Source: Mycolicibacterium peregrinum
GTDB lineage: Bacteria > Actinomycetota > Actinomycetes > Mycobacteriales > Mycobacteriaceae
Direction of reading: 5' to 3'
Length of the DNA stretch: 52,923 bases
Assembly: GCF_001665625.1 (NCBI RefSeq)
Contig: NZ_LZSY01000169.1
Coordinates: forward strand, 1 to 52,923
The notes beneath the pieces are model-generated. The model saw only the letters and a list, made by a program, of their open reading frames with translations, did no database searches and was not told the origin of the DNA. This document shows, one piece after another, positions 35,828 through 43,612 of this stretch (position 1 is the first letter of the stretch; each line of letters begins with the position of its first letter). Position numbers and translations under genes: made by a program.

Positions 35828-36931
35828 ATGCCCTCATTCCGCGCCTTGCCACCGGCCCTGCGCTCGACGGCAAGGACCCGCCCCACCGACCCCGACGCCA
35901 AGACGATCCACGTTCCGGTCGCCCGCGCGATGGTCGATTGCGGTGTCTACTGCGGCGGTGACCGGTTACCCGGCAAGTACACCCACGCCGCGGCTCTGAA
36001 CAAGGTCCGTGAGTTGCAGAACGCCGGTCAGAAGGCATTCGTCTGGATCGGTCTGCACGAACCCGACGAATTCCAGATGCAGTCGGTGGCAGACGTTTTC
36101 GGCCTGCACGAGCTGGCCGTCGAGGACGCGGTGCACGCCCACCAGCGCCCCAAGCTCGAGCGGTACGACAAGACCCTGTTCCTGGTACTCAAGACCATCA
36201 ACTACGTCGAGCACGAATCCGTGGCACTGGCCCGCGAGATCGTCGAGACCGGCGAGATCATGATCTTCGTCGGGCCGGACTTCGTCGTCACCGTTCGTCA
36301 CGGCGAGCACGGAGGGCTGGCCGGCGTGCGGAAGAGGCTCGAATCCTCGCCTGCCACCCTGAAACTCGGGCCATTCGCGGTCATGCACGCGATCGCCGAC
36401 CATGTGGTGGACAGCTACCTCGACGTGACCGATCTGATGGAAACCGACATCGACGCGATGGAGGAGGACATCTTCTCCCCCGGCACGCACACCAACATCG
36501 AGAGCATCTACCTGCTCAAGCGGGAAGTCGTCGAAATGCGCCGTGCGGTGGCCCCGTTGACCCTGGCCCTGGCCCGCCTTCTCACCGACCACAACGACCT
36601 GATCTCGGTCGAGGTACGCAGGTACATGCGCGACGTGCACGACCACAACGTGCAGGCCTCCGATCGCGTCACGAGCTACGACGAGATGCTCAGCTCGCTG
36701 GTGCAGGCCGCACTCGGCAAGGTCGCCATGCAGCAGAACGTGGACATGCGCAAGATCTCCGCGTGGGTGGCGATCGCCGCGGTGCCGACCGCGATGGCCG
36801 GGATCTACGGGATGAACTTCGAGCACATGCCCGAATTGCAGTGGACCTGGGGCTATCCCGCCGTACTCCTGTCCATGGCCCTCATCTGCTTCGCGCTGTA
36901 TCGCACGTTCCGCCACAACGACTGGCTCTAG
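35828..36931 (+). CDS. corA: CorA-type Mg2+/Co2+ channel
   Basis: A protein of 367 residues, close to M. tuberculosis CorA. The cytoplasmic domain has WIGLHEPDEFQMQSVADVFG and LAVEDAVHAHQRPKLERYDK; two C-terminal helices follow, with the selectivity loop YGMNFEHMPEL (GMN) after the first. It forms a pentamer that admits magnesium. ATG 35828 has AGGAAGG (35812-35818) 9 nt upstream; the longer frame overlaps the malic enzyme promoter. Its TAG stop shares a CTAG with the stop of the convergent SUFU gene. Confidence 0.94.
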   Translation: MPSFRALPPALRSTARTRPTDPDAKTIHVPVARAMVDCGVYCGGDRLPGKYTHAAALNKVRELQNAGQKAFVWIGLHEPDEFQMQSVADVFGLHELAVEDAVHAHQRPKLERYDKTLFLVLKTINYVEHESVALAREIVETGEIMIFVGPDFVVTVRHGEHGGLAGVRKRLESSPATLKLGPFAVMHAIADHVVDSYLDVTDLMETDIDAMEEDIFSPGTHTNIESIYLLKREVVEMRRAVAPLTLALARLLTDHNDLISVEVRRYMRDVHDHNVQASDRVTSYDEMLSSLVQAALGKVAMQQNVDMRKISAWVAIAAVPTAMAGIYGMNFEHMPELQWTWGYPAVLLSMALICFALYRTFRHNDWL

Positions 36932-37539
36932 CTGGGGCTCGCTGCCCGTCTGGTCGGATCCAGCACGTCCACCCCATCGGTCTGCCACGCCTCCCGCATG
37001 GCGTCCGCACCCTTCAGGCGCACCCAGGCTGCCTCGGTGGCGGTGATCGGCGTGGCCGAGAGCACGGTCACCGGCGAGAGCGGCTCGGCCAGAGGAACCT
37101 CGCCGATATCGCTGGGGCCCAGCAGGAATGCGCTGAACGGTGCGGAGTCGAACAACTGCGTCTCCAGGTCGATGAGCGCGTCGGCCTCCAGCACCAGACC
37201 TTCCACCGCGGGTGCGGCAGCCAGCACGGCCAGTGACCGGGCCAGCCCGCCCGGGGTCGGACCCCGGAGCGAGAGCACCACCTCGGCCCGGGGACCGTGG
37301 ATCGGATCGGAGACCAGTTCGGTCGGATCGAACATCGGGTGACGCGAACAGCCCACCGTCACATAGTGATACAGATCCTGTCCGCTTCCACCAGAGCGCA
37401 GGTCCGGGCCGAACCGCAGGACGTCGATGCGCTCGGTACCCAGGAACGTCACGCTGGCACTGACTGGTTCCGCGGAAATGCCTGCCGCACCGAAGTATTC
37501 GCCCACGTGGGCGCGGACGGCAGCCAGGACGTCGATCAC
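36928..37539 (-). CDS. Suppressor-of-fused (SUFU)-domain protein
   Basis: A protein of 203 residues. The SUFU-like pattern is VTFLGTERIDVLRFGPD, DLYHYVTVGCSRHPM, RAEVVLSLRGPTPGGLARSL and FSAFLLGPSD...VPLAEPLSPVTVLSA. Bacterial SUFU proteins are often immunity or partner proteins, but no function is known for this one. The GTG at 37539 overlaps the sugC stop in GTGA, so it is translated with the trehalose importer. No toxin gene is adjacent. Confidence 0.75.
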   Translation of the reverse strand: MIDVLAAVRAHVGEYFGAAGISAEPVSASVTFLGTERIDVLRFGPDLRSGGSGQDLYHYVTVGCSRHPMFDPTELVSDPIHGPRAEVVLSLRGPTPGGLARSLAVLAAAPAVEGLVLEADALIDLETQLFDSAPFSAFLLGPSDIGEVPLAEPLSPVTVLSATPITATEAAWVRLKGADAMREAWQTDGVDVLDPTRRAASPS

Positions 37540-38840
37540 TCTGCTGTCGGTTCTCCGGCCGGCTCGGCCGACTCGGCGGGTGCGACTGCCCCGGATTCCT
37601 CGGTCTCGTCGGGCCCGGTCTCGGTCTCCGCGGTGTCCTCGGCCGGCTCGGGTTCCTCGGCGGGCTCGGTACGGGTCAGGTTCACCCCGGTCGCGGCGTC
37701 GAAGATCGCCAACTTCGAGGTGTCGAAGGCCAATTGGATCTGCTGGCCGCCGGCGGCCGTGGACTCGGCAGACACCCGGGCGACGAACTCGTTGGCACCC
37801 GCGCCGGAATCCGCCGCCAACTCGGCAAGCTGTGCCGCCTCGGCGCCCGCACCCTCGATCGTGAAGTGCACGTACTTGTCGGCACCGAGCGACTCGACGA
37901 TGTCGGCGCGCACCGGGAAGCTCAGAGCCCGGATCCGCGCGTACCCGTCGAGCAGCGAAGCGTCCTCCAGATGCTCGGGCCGGATCCCGACGATGATGTT
38001 GTCGGGCTTGGGATGCCGCGCCAGCTGATCATGCACCTGCTGGGTCAGGGTGACGTCGCCGAACGGCAGCCGCACCCCGACGTCGGTGAACGTGGCCGGG
38101 AAGAAATTCATCGCCGGTGATCCGATGAAGCCGGCCACGAACAGGTTCGCCGGGTTGTTGTACAACTCGTCGGGCGTGCCGATCTGCTGAATCTCGCCTG
38201 CCAGCAACACCACAACCCGATCGCCCAGGGTCATCGCCTCGGTCTGGTCATGCGTGACGTAGACCGTCGTGGTGCCCAGCCGGCTCTGCAGTCGCGAGAT
38301 CTCGGCACGCATCTGCACGCGCAGCTTGGCGTCCAGGTTGCTCAGCGGCTCATCCATCAGAAATGCCTTGGGGCGACGCACGATTGCCCGACCCATCGCC
38401 ACCCGCTGACGCTGCCCGCCGGACAACTGGGCGGGCTTGCGGTCGAGCAGCTCGGTCAGGTCCAGGATCTTGGCGGTCTCGGCGACCTTGGCCTCGATCT
38501 CGTCCTTCTTGAGCTTGGCCAGGGTCAGCGGGAAGGCGATGTTCTGCCGCACCGTCATGTGCGGGTAGAGCGCATAGGACTGGAACACCATCGCGATATC
38601 GCGGTCCTTGGGCGCCTTCTCGTTGACCCGCTCGCCACCGATCCGGAGCTCGCCCGACGAGATGTCCTCAAGCCCGGCGATCATGTTCAGTGTGGTGGAC
38701 TTACCGCACCCGGACGGTCCCACCAGGATGATGAACTCACCGTCGGCGATCGTCATCGAGAACTCTTTGACGGCCTCTCTCGTGCCGCCCGCACCGTCGG
38801 GGTAACTCTTGGTGACCCGGTCCAACACAATTTCGGCCAT
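37536..38840 (-). CDS. sugC: Trehalose importer ATPase SugC
   Basis: A protein of 434 residues. ABC motifs: GPSGCGKSTT (Walker A), LSGGQRQRVAMGRAIVRRP (signature), AFLMDEPLSNLD (Walker B) and YVTHDQTEAM (H-loop). The MalK-like C-terminal regulatory domain (GSPAMNFFPA, IIVGIRPEHLEDA) follows. The last ~50 residues after GVNLT are an acidic Glu/Pro/Ala tail that makes it longer than the ~393-residue M. tuberculosis protein. It powers LpqY-SugAB uptake of trehalose released from mycolates. It starts 4 nt after sugB and overlaps the SUFU gene. Confidence 0.96.
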   Translation of the reverse strand: MAEIVLDRVTKSYPDGAGGTREAVKEFSMTIADGEFIILVGPSGCGKSTTLNMIAGLEDISSGELRIGGERVNEKAPKDRDIAMVFQSYALYPHMTVRQNIAFPLTLAKLKKDEIEAKVAETAKILDLTELLDRKPAQLSGGQRQRVAMGRAIVRRPKAFLMDEPLSNLDAKLRVQMRAEISRLQSRLGTTTVYVTHDQTEAMTLGDRVVVLLAGEIQQIGTPDELYNNPANLFVAGFIGSPAMNFFPATFTDVGVRLPFGDVTLTQQVHDQLARHPKPDNIIVGIRPEHLEDASLLDGYARIRALSFPVRADIVESLGADKYVHFTIEGAGAEAAQLAELAADSGAGANEFVARVSAESTAAGGQQIQLAFDTSKLAIFDAATGVNLTRTEPAEEPEPAEDTAETETGPDETEESGAVAPAESAEPAGEPTAE

Positions 38841-38844
38841 CCAA

Positions 38845-39681
38845 TTACCCCTTTACCGCACCGGATGTCAGGCCAGCGACGATCCGCCGCTGGAAGATGA
38901 GAACAAAGATAATGATCGGGATCGTGATGACCATCGCACCGGCCGCGATCGACCCGGTCGGTTCCTCGAACTGGGAACTGCCGGTGAAGTTCGCAATCGC
39001 CACCGGCGCGGTGATCGCCCGCTCGGTCGCGGTCAACGACAGCGCCAAGAGCAGGTCGTTCCACGCGAAGATGAACACCAGGATGGCCGCCGTGACGATG
39101 CCAGGAGCCGCCAACGGAGCGATCACCTTGCGGAAGGCCTGCGCCGGGGTGGCCCCATCCATCTTCGCGGCCTTCTCCAGATCCCAAGGGATCTCCCGGA
39201 AGAACGCCGAGAGCGTGTAGATCGCCAGCGGCAGCGCAAAGGTGATGTAGGGGATGATCAGCCCGGGCCACGTGTCGAACAGACCGATACTGCGCCACAG
39301 ATTGAAGATCGGGGTCACCAGCGAGATCTGCGGGAACATCGCGATCAGCAGGGCGACCCCCACCAACAGCTTCTTGCCGGGGAAGTCCAGTCGGGCCACC
39401 GCGTAGGCCGCCATGCCGCCGATGGTCACCGCGATCACCGTGGTGATCAAGCCGATGCCGATCGAGTTGATCAACGCCGAGGTGAAGATGTTCCCGGTGA
39501 AGATGCCCTTGTAGTTGTCGAACGTGATCTGCGACGGAAACAGCTTGCCGTCCTTGACACTCGACGTCGGCTTCAACGACAGCGACAGAATCCACAAGAC
39601 CGGTATCAACGCGTAGAGCACCACCAGGATGTTCACGACCGTCCACCCGGTTGCGCGCCGCGCACCCACTCGCTCGGTCAT
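38845..39681 (-). CDS. sugB: Trehalose importer permease SugB
   Basis: A protein of 278 residues with six membrane helices, the first at VVNILVVLYALIPVLWILSL. The EAA loop that contacts SugC reads DLEKAAKMDGATPAQAFRKV. It forms the translocation path with SugA. ATG 39681 (MTERVGARR) gives the family length; the frame upstream overlaps the sugA end. The gap from sugA is 28 nt and from sugC 4 nt. Confidence 0.95.
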   Translation of the reverse strand: MTERVGARRATGWTVVNILVVLYALIPVLWILSLSLKPTSSVKDGKLFPSQITFDNYKGIFTGNIFTSALINSIGIGLITTVIAVTIGGMAAYAVARLDFPGKKLLVGVALLIAMFPQISLVTPIFNLWRSIGLFDTWPGLIIPYITFALPLAIYTLSAFFREIPWDLEKAAKMDGATPAQAFRKVIAPLAAPGIVTAAILVFIFAWNDLLLALSLTATERAITAPVAIANFTGSSQFEEPTGSIAAGAMVITIPIIIFVLIFQRRIVAGLTSGAVKG

Positions 39682-39709
39682 CTCAGCCCTCCGCTCTTCG
39701 CGCAAGCGC

Positions 39710-40615
39710 TCATCGGTGCCCCTCCGCCTCTGCACCGGGCGCCGACGCACCGAACAGCTTGATGAAGATGAATGCGATGACCGCCACCGACAGGAAGATC
39801 AATACGCTGATGGCCGAGCCCAATCCGAGGTTGAACGCCTTGAACAGGTTGTCATACCCCAGGATCGACACCGACCCGGTGCTGTTGGCTCCCCCGGTCA
39901 ACACATAGATGTTGTCGAAGATCCGGAAGGCGTCCAGGGTGCGGAACAACAGGGCGACCAGGATGGCCGGTTTGATCAGCGGCAGAATAATTCTCACCAA
40001 CCGCGTCCACGCTCCGGCCCCGTCGACCTCGGCGGCGTTGAGCAGATCCTGCGGCACCAGCGCTAGCCCGGCCAGTAGCAGCAGCGCCATGAAGGGCGTG
40101 GTCTTCCACACTTCGGCCAGCACGATGATGGCCAGCGAGGGCAACTGTTCGGTCAACGGAGCGCTGCCGTCGGGCAGCAGGTTGGCCAGATAGCCGGTGC
40201 CCGGCGTCCAGGCGTAGTACCAGCTGTAGGAGGCTGCCACCGTCACGATCCCGTAGGGGATCAACACCGCGGTGCGCACCACGCCCTTGCCGAAGATGGT
40301 GCGGTGCATGACCAGCGCCAGTGCCATGCCGAGGACGAACTCGATCGCCACCGAGACGACAGTGATCGCCAGGGTCACCACGAACGCGGTCCACCAGTAC
40401 CGGTCGGTCAGGATGGTCTGATAGTTGGCGAACCCGACAAATGCGGTGTCGTCGGGGGCGGCCAGGTTGTAGCGCTGCAAGCTCAGCCACACCGCGTAAC
40501 CGATCGGATACGCGGTGACCGCGATCATCAGGATCACCGCGGGCGCGATCAGCGCAAACGCCAGCTTGCGTTCGGAGGCGCGGTTGGCCGTCGTGGAGGT
40601 CGTCGCCGAAGTCAC
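39710..40615 (-). CDS. sugA: Trehalose importer permease SugA
   Basis: A protein of 301 residues with six helices, the first at LAFALIAPAVILMIAVTAYP. The EAA loop reads LNAAEVDGAGAWTRLVRI. The C-terminus ends in a short hydrophilic tail. GTG 40615 overlaps the lpqY stop (GTGA), so translation is coupled to the binding lipoprotein. It is the MalF-type half of the LpqY-SugABC recycling transporter. Confidence 0.95.
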   Translation of the reverse strand: MTSATTSTTANRASERKLAFALIAPAVILMIAVTAYPIGYAVWLSLQRYNLAAPDDTAFVGFANYQTILTDRYWWTAFVVTLAITVVSVAIEFVLGMALALVMHRTIFGKGVVRTAVLIPYGIVTVAASYSWYYAWTPGTGYLANLLPDGSAPLTEQLPSLAIIVLAEVWKTTPFMALLLLAGLALVPQDLLNAAEVDGAGAWTRLVRIILPLIKPAILVALLFRTLDAFRIFDNIYVLTGGANSTGSVSILGYDNLFKAFNLGLGSAISVLIFLSVAVIAFIFIKLFGASAPGAEAEGHR

Positions 40616-42033
40616 GGGATCAGCCCCTTGCCGTCGATGGCCTTCTGCACCTGTTCGGTCAGCTCATCGGCGGTGTGCTCCGGATCGATGTCGGTGATCG
40701 GGGCCAGGGTGGCCGAAATGCGGGTGGACACAGCCTGATAGACCGGCGTCGCAGGCCGCACCGCGGCGTTGGTCAGCTGCTCCCGGATGATCGCGTACTG
40801 CGGGTACTTGGCCTGGAACGCCGGATCGTCGTACAGCGACTCCCGCACCGCGGGCAGACCGCCTTCGACCGAGGTGTACCGCTGGTTCTCGACATTGCGC
40901 AGGCAGCGGATGGCTTCGAAGGCCTCGGCCTTGTGCCGGCTGGTCTTGGCCACCGCGAGGTTCAGCCCGCCGATGGTCACCTTTGCCGGCTCGCCCTCGG
41001 ACACCCCCGGGTAGTTCGCGAAGCCGAACACGTCTTTGCTCGCCTCGTAGGCCGACTCGAACTGTTCGTCGGTGGGCGAGAAGGTGCCGAGATCGTTGAT
41101 GGCGCCGGTCAGGTCGGCACGTTTGTCGAGGGGAAGGAAGTTCACCCCACCCTTGACGGCGTTCTCCAGCAGTGAGGGCAGCACGAACGGCCAGTTGACC
41201 TCGAGCGCGGCCTTGCCCTGTTCGAGGGCCAGTCGGGCTGTTCCCTCATCGGTCTGGGTGACCGACGGGTCGGCGCCCGGCGCGGTGGCAACCGATTTGA
41301 TGATCTGCAGTGCCTTGACCGTCGCCGCGCGATGTTCCGGGGTGTCGGTCAGCGTGACGGTCTTGCCGTCCTCGGAGAGCACCTGGCCGCCGGCACTGGC
41401 CAGCAGGGTGTTGAACCACACCACCAGGCCCTCGTACTGCTTGGCCTGCACCGCAATCCAACTGGGCTTGCCCGCCGCGTGCAGTCGCGACGCCTCCGAA
41501 ACCATGCCGTCCCAGGTGGACGGCGGTCCGTCCATCAAATCGGCTCGGTACCACAGCAATTGGGTATTGGTGGTGATCGGTGAGGCGTACAACCTGCCTT
41601 GCCAGCGGGCCGTCTCCAACGGTCCGGGCAGGGTGTTGGATTCCGCGTCGGACTCGGCTTCGCCGGCCGGATCCTCGGACAATGGGACGGCCCAGCCGGC
41701 CTCGGCGAACTCGGCGGTCCAGACCACGTCGAGCGCCATGATGTCGAGCGTCTTGTCGTTACCGGTCAGCCGCCGGGCGAGCTGCAACCGTTGGTCGTCA
41801 GCACCTTTCGGCAAACTCACCTGCTTGATGGTGAAACGGCCGCCGAGTTCGTCATTGCAGCGTTTGGCCACGGCGGTGAAAGTCGCCATCTCGTTGGCCG
41901 GGGTGTAGTAGTTGATGACGATCCCGTCGTCGCCTTTGCCACAAGCCGACACCACCGAGGCCGTCGTCAACGCGGCCACTGCCGCAGCACATAGCCGCCG
42001 AGCGCGCACCGCTCTGCCTCCCGTCCGAGTCAT
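40612..42033 (-). CDS. lpqY: Trehalose-binding lipoprotein LpqY
   Basis: A protein of 473 residues. The signal RLCAAAVAALTTASVVSAC ends in a lipobox cysteine at about residue 30. The body is an extracellular solute-binding family 1 protein: INYYTPANEMATFTAVAKRC, ALDVVWTAEFAEAGWAVPL, QLLWYRADLMDGPPSTWD and ALEVNWPFVLPSLLENAV. It captures trehalose and hands it to SugAB. ATG 42033 is set by the signal peptide. The 5' leader holds two direct repeats and a dyad lies farther upstream. First gene of the lpqY-sugABC operon. Confidence 0.95.
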   Translation of the reverse strand: MTRTGGRAVRARRLCAAAVAALTTASVVSACGKGDDGIVINYYTPANEMATFTAVAKRCNDELGGRFTIKQVSLPKGADDQRLQLARRLTGNDKTLDIMALDVVWTAEFAEAGWAVPLSEDPAGEAESDAESNTLPGPLETARWQGRLYASPITTNTQLLWYRADLMDGPPSTWDGMVSEASRLHAAGKPSWIAVQAKQYEGLVVWFNTLLASAGGQVLSEDGKTVTLTDTPEHRAATVKALQIIKSVATAPGADPSVTQTDEGTARLALEQGKAALEVNWPFVLPSLLENAVKGGVNFLPLDKRADLTGAINDLGTFSPTDEQFESAYEASKDVFGFANYPGVSEGEPAKVTIGGLNLAVAKTSRHKAEAFEAIRCLRNVENQRYTSVEGGLPAVRESLYDDPAFQAKYPQYAIIREQLTNAAVRPATPVYQAVSTRISATLAPITDIDPEHTADELTEQVQKAIDGKGLIP

Positions 42034-42040
42034 CTCTCGC

Positions 42041-42072
42041 CGCCGGAGCGGCCCCCACGACGCCGGAGCGGC
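42041..42072 (-). repeat. Two 12-bp direct repeats in the lpqY leader
   Basis: CGCCGGAGCGGC occurs at 42041-42052 and 42061-42072, a 20-bp period, starting 8 bp from the lpqY ATG. Each copy can itself fold as GCCG-GAG-CGGC. They cover the region where a ribosome would bind. Confidence 0.6.
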
Positions 42073-42132
42073 TCCCGCGCGCAAACCGTAGAGCCATGCG
42101 GAGCATATGTGCAACAGTGCCGGGCGCGCCGC

Positions 42133-42146
42133 GTCACAATCGTGAC
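42133..42146. promoter_or_regulatory. Dyad upstream of lpqY
   Basis: GTCACAATCGTGAC has perfect 5-bp arms and lies about 100 bp before the lpqY start, in the gap between lpqY and the Rv1234-like gene. It may be an operator of the trehalose importer operon. The arm order is the reverse of a CRP site. Confidence 0.4.
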
Positions 42147-42191
42147 CTGCGGAACTTTGCCACCGCGGCCCGGCACTGGTGGCGAGACGGG

Positions 42192-42698
42192 TCAGATCGT
42201 CAAGCGGGCCAGCAGATCTCGGCCCTGCTCGGCACCCTGCGGGTCGCACAGCACGTCATAGCGGCCCGCGACCAGCTGCATCGTCGAACTGAAATCTCTT
42301 GTGCCGCGAGCCATCGCGTACGGGATCGCCGAGGTGATCAAGCCGAAGAAGACGCCGGCGACCAGACCGGTGAGCAGTGCGCTCCACGGGTTGGGGCTGA
42401 AGAAGCCCAGGATCAGGCCGATGAACAGGCCGAGCCAGGCGCCGGACAACACACCGCCGCCGAGCACCTTGGGCCAGCTCAGCCGGCCCGTGACCCGCTC
42501 GACCTGCATGAGATCCACCCCGACGATCGTCACCTGCTGCACGGGGAACTCTTGGTCGGACAGGTAGTCGACGGCACGCTGGGCCTCCGCGTACGTCGGG
42601 TAGGAGCCGATCGGCCAGCCTTTGGGCGGCGTCGGCAGCGCACCGCGCGCCGTGGGCGCGGCACCCGGTGTCTGACCGGACTGAAATGGGCTCGTCAT
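42192..42698 (-). CDS. General-stress-protein-17M-like membrane protein (Rv1234 homologue)
   Basis: A protein of 168 residues. A GSP17M N-terminal domain (GSYPTYAEAQRAVDYLSDQE, QVTIVGVDLMQVERVTGRLS) is followed by two membrane helices (LSGAWLGLFIGLILGFFSP and LLTGLVAGVFFGLITSAIP) and a short cytoplasmic tail. The function is unknown; the domain is linked to stress responses in other bacteria. It lies upstream of lpqY on the same strand, 158 bp away. Confidence 0.82.
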   Translation of the reverse strand: MTSPFQSGQTPGAAPTARGALPTPPKGWPIGSYPTYAEAQRAVDYLSDQEFPVQQVTIVGVDLMQVERVTGRLSWPKVLGGGVLSGAWLGLFIGLILGFFSPNPWSALLTGLVAGVFFGLITSAIPYAMARGTRDFSSTMQLVAGRYDVLCDPQGAEQGRDLLARLTI

Positions 42699-42825
42699 CG
42701 AACTTCACTCTCCTCCGCACCGCCTGCTCGGCGGCTGCTCTCGTTACAGCAACGCCCTCACACCGGAATTGGTGCCGGAGTCACGCCCCCCTTGGCGCCA
42801 TTGTCCGTGCGCTAGGTTGATCAGC

Positions 42826-43566
42826 ATGACAAACGCGGACGGCAACGCGGGCGAAACGCCGCCATCCGACCCCGGTTCCCAACCGTCTGAACTGTCGTCC
42901 AGCGGCTACGAAGCACCTTCGATCGAGCACTCTCAGGATCGGCCGGATACCGGCGCGGCGCAACCGTCGTACGAGTTCGCGCCGCCGACCCCCGATCCCG
43001 GCACGCCTTATCCGCCTGCGATCGACTACCCCGCCGACATTCCGTACGACTACCCGCCACCGCCGGGGCTGCCGCCGTCAATGCCGGGTGGTGCCGGCTA
43101 TCCCCCGCCGCTGCCCGGATATCCACCGCCACCGCCGGGTTACGCACCGCCGGATTTCGCACCGCCCGGCGGTTACCCCGCCGGCGTGTCCGGCTACCCG
43201 GGATACCCAGGTGGTTACGGGATGCCACCGGCCAACCCCACCAACAGCATGGCGATCGGATCGCTGGTCGCCTCGGTCCTGTCGCTCATCATGTTCTTCG
43301 CCTGCGGGGTCGGACTGCTCGCCGCCCTGGTCGGTATCGGTCTCGGGATCGTCGCGCTCAATCAGATCAAGCAGAGTGCACCGGGCTTCGGTCCGCAGAG
43401 CGGACAATTGGGCTTCGGTCCGCAGAGCGGACAATTGGGCTACGGCCCGTACGCCGAGCAACCGGGCCGCGGCCTTGCGATCGCCGGTATCGCTGTCGGC
43501 GCCTTCGGCACCCTGATCAACGGCGTCTGGCTGCTGTTCTTCATCGGCAGCGCCCTCGGCTCATAA
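42826..43566 (+). CDS. Pro/Gly/Tyr-rich DUF4190 membrane protein (Rv1233c homologue)
   Basis: A protein of 246 residues. The first ~135 residues are a disordered Pro/Gly/Tyr-rich segment with YPPP and GYPG repeats; then a DUF4190 module with two helices (IGSLVASVLSLIMFFACGVG and the C-terminal GIAVGAFGTLINGVWLLFFI). Between them the nonapeptide GFGPQSGQL is exactly duplicated. The function is unknown; such tails may mediate envelope scaffolding. ATG 42826 is 7 nt after TAGGTT (42813-42818), consistent with a leaderless mRNA. Confidence 0.82.
   Translation: MTNADGNAGETPPSDPGSQPSELSSSGYEAPSIEHSQDRPDTGAAQPSYEFAPPTPDPGTPYPPAIDYPADIPYDYPPPPGLPPSMPGGAGYPPPLPGYPPPPPGYAPPDFAPPGGYPAGVSGYPGYPGGYGMPPANPTNSMAIGSLVASVLSLIMFFACGVGLLAALVGIGLGIVALNQIKQSAPGFGPQSGQLGFGPQSGQLGYGPYAEQPGRGLAIAGIAVGAFGTLINGVWLLFFIGSALGS
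43383..43436 (+). repeat. Exact 27-bp tandem duplication inside the DUF4190 gene
   Basis: Two adjacent 27-bp units (43383-43409 and 43410-43436) are identical at every base and encode GFGPQSGQL twice; a third, diverged copy begins GYGPYAEQ. Each unit contains the dyad TCCGCAGAGCGGA. Perfect identity suggests a recent in-frame duplication. Confidence 0.85.
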
Positions 43567-43576
43567 CCCGGCCCCA

Positions 43577-43596
43577 CTGCGCCAAATCTGGTGCAG
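43577..43596. terminator. Putative bidirectional terminator hairpin
   Basis: CTGCGCCAAATCTGGTGCAG forms an 8-bp stem with one mismatch and a 4-nt loop in the 46-bp gap between two convergent genes; flanking GGCCCC and GGGGTCCGG could extend it. There is no U-run. Confidence 0.5.
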
Positions 43597-43612
43597 CACA
43601 GGGGGGTCCGGC

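Noticed and set aside
42133..42146. CRP-type site upstream of lpqY
   Set aside because: The arms are GTCAC...GTGAC, the reverse order of the TGTGA-N6-TCACA consensus, so it is listed only as a generic dyad.
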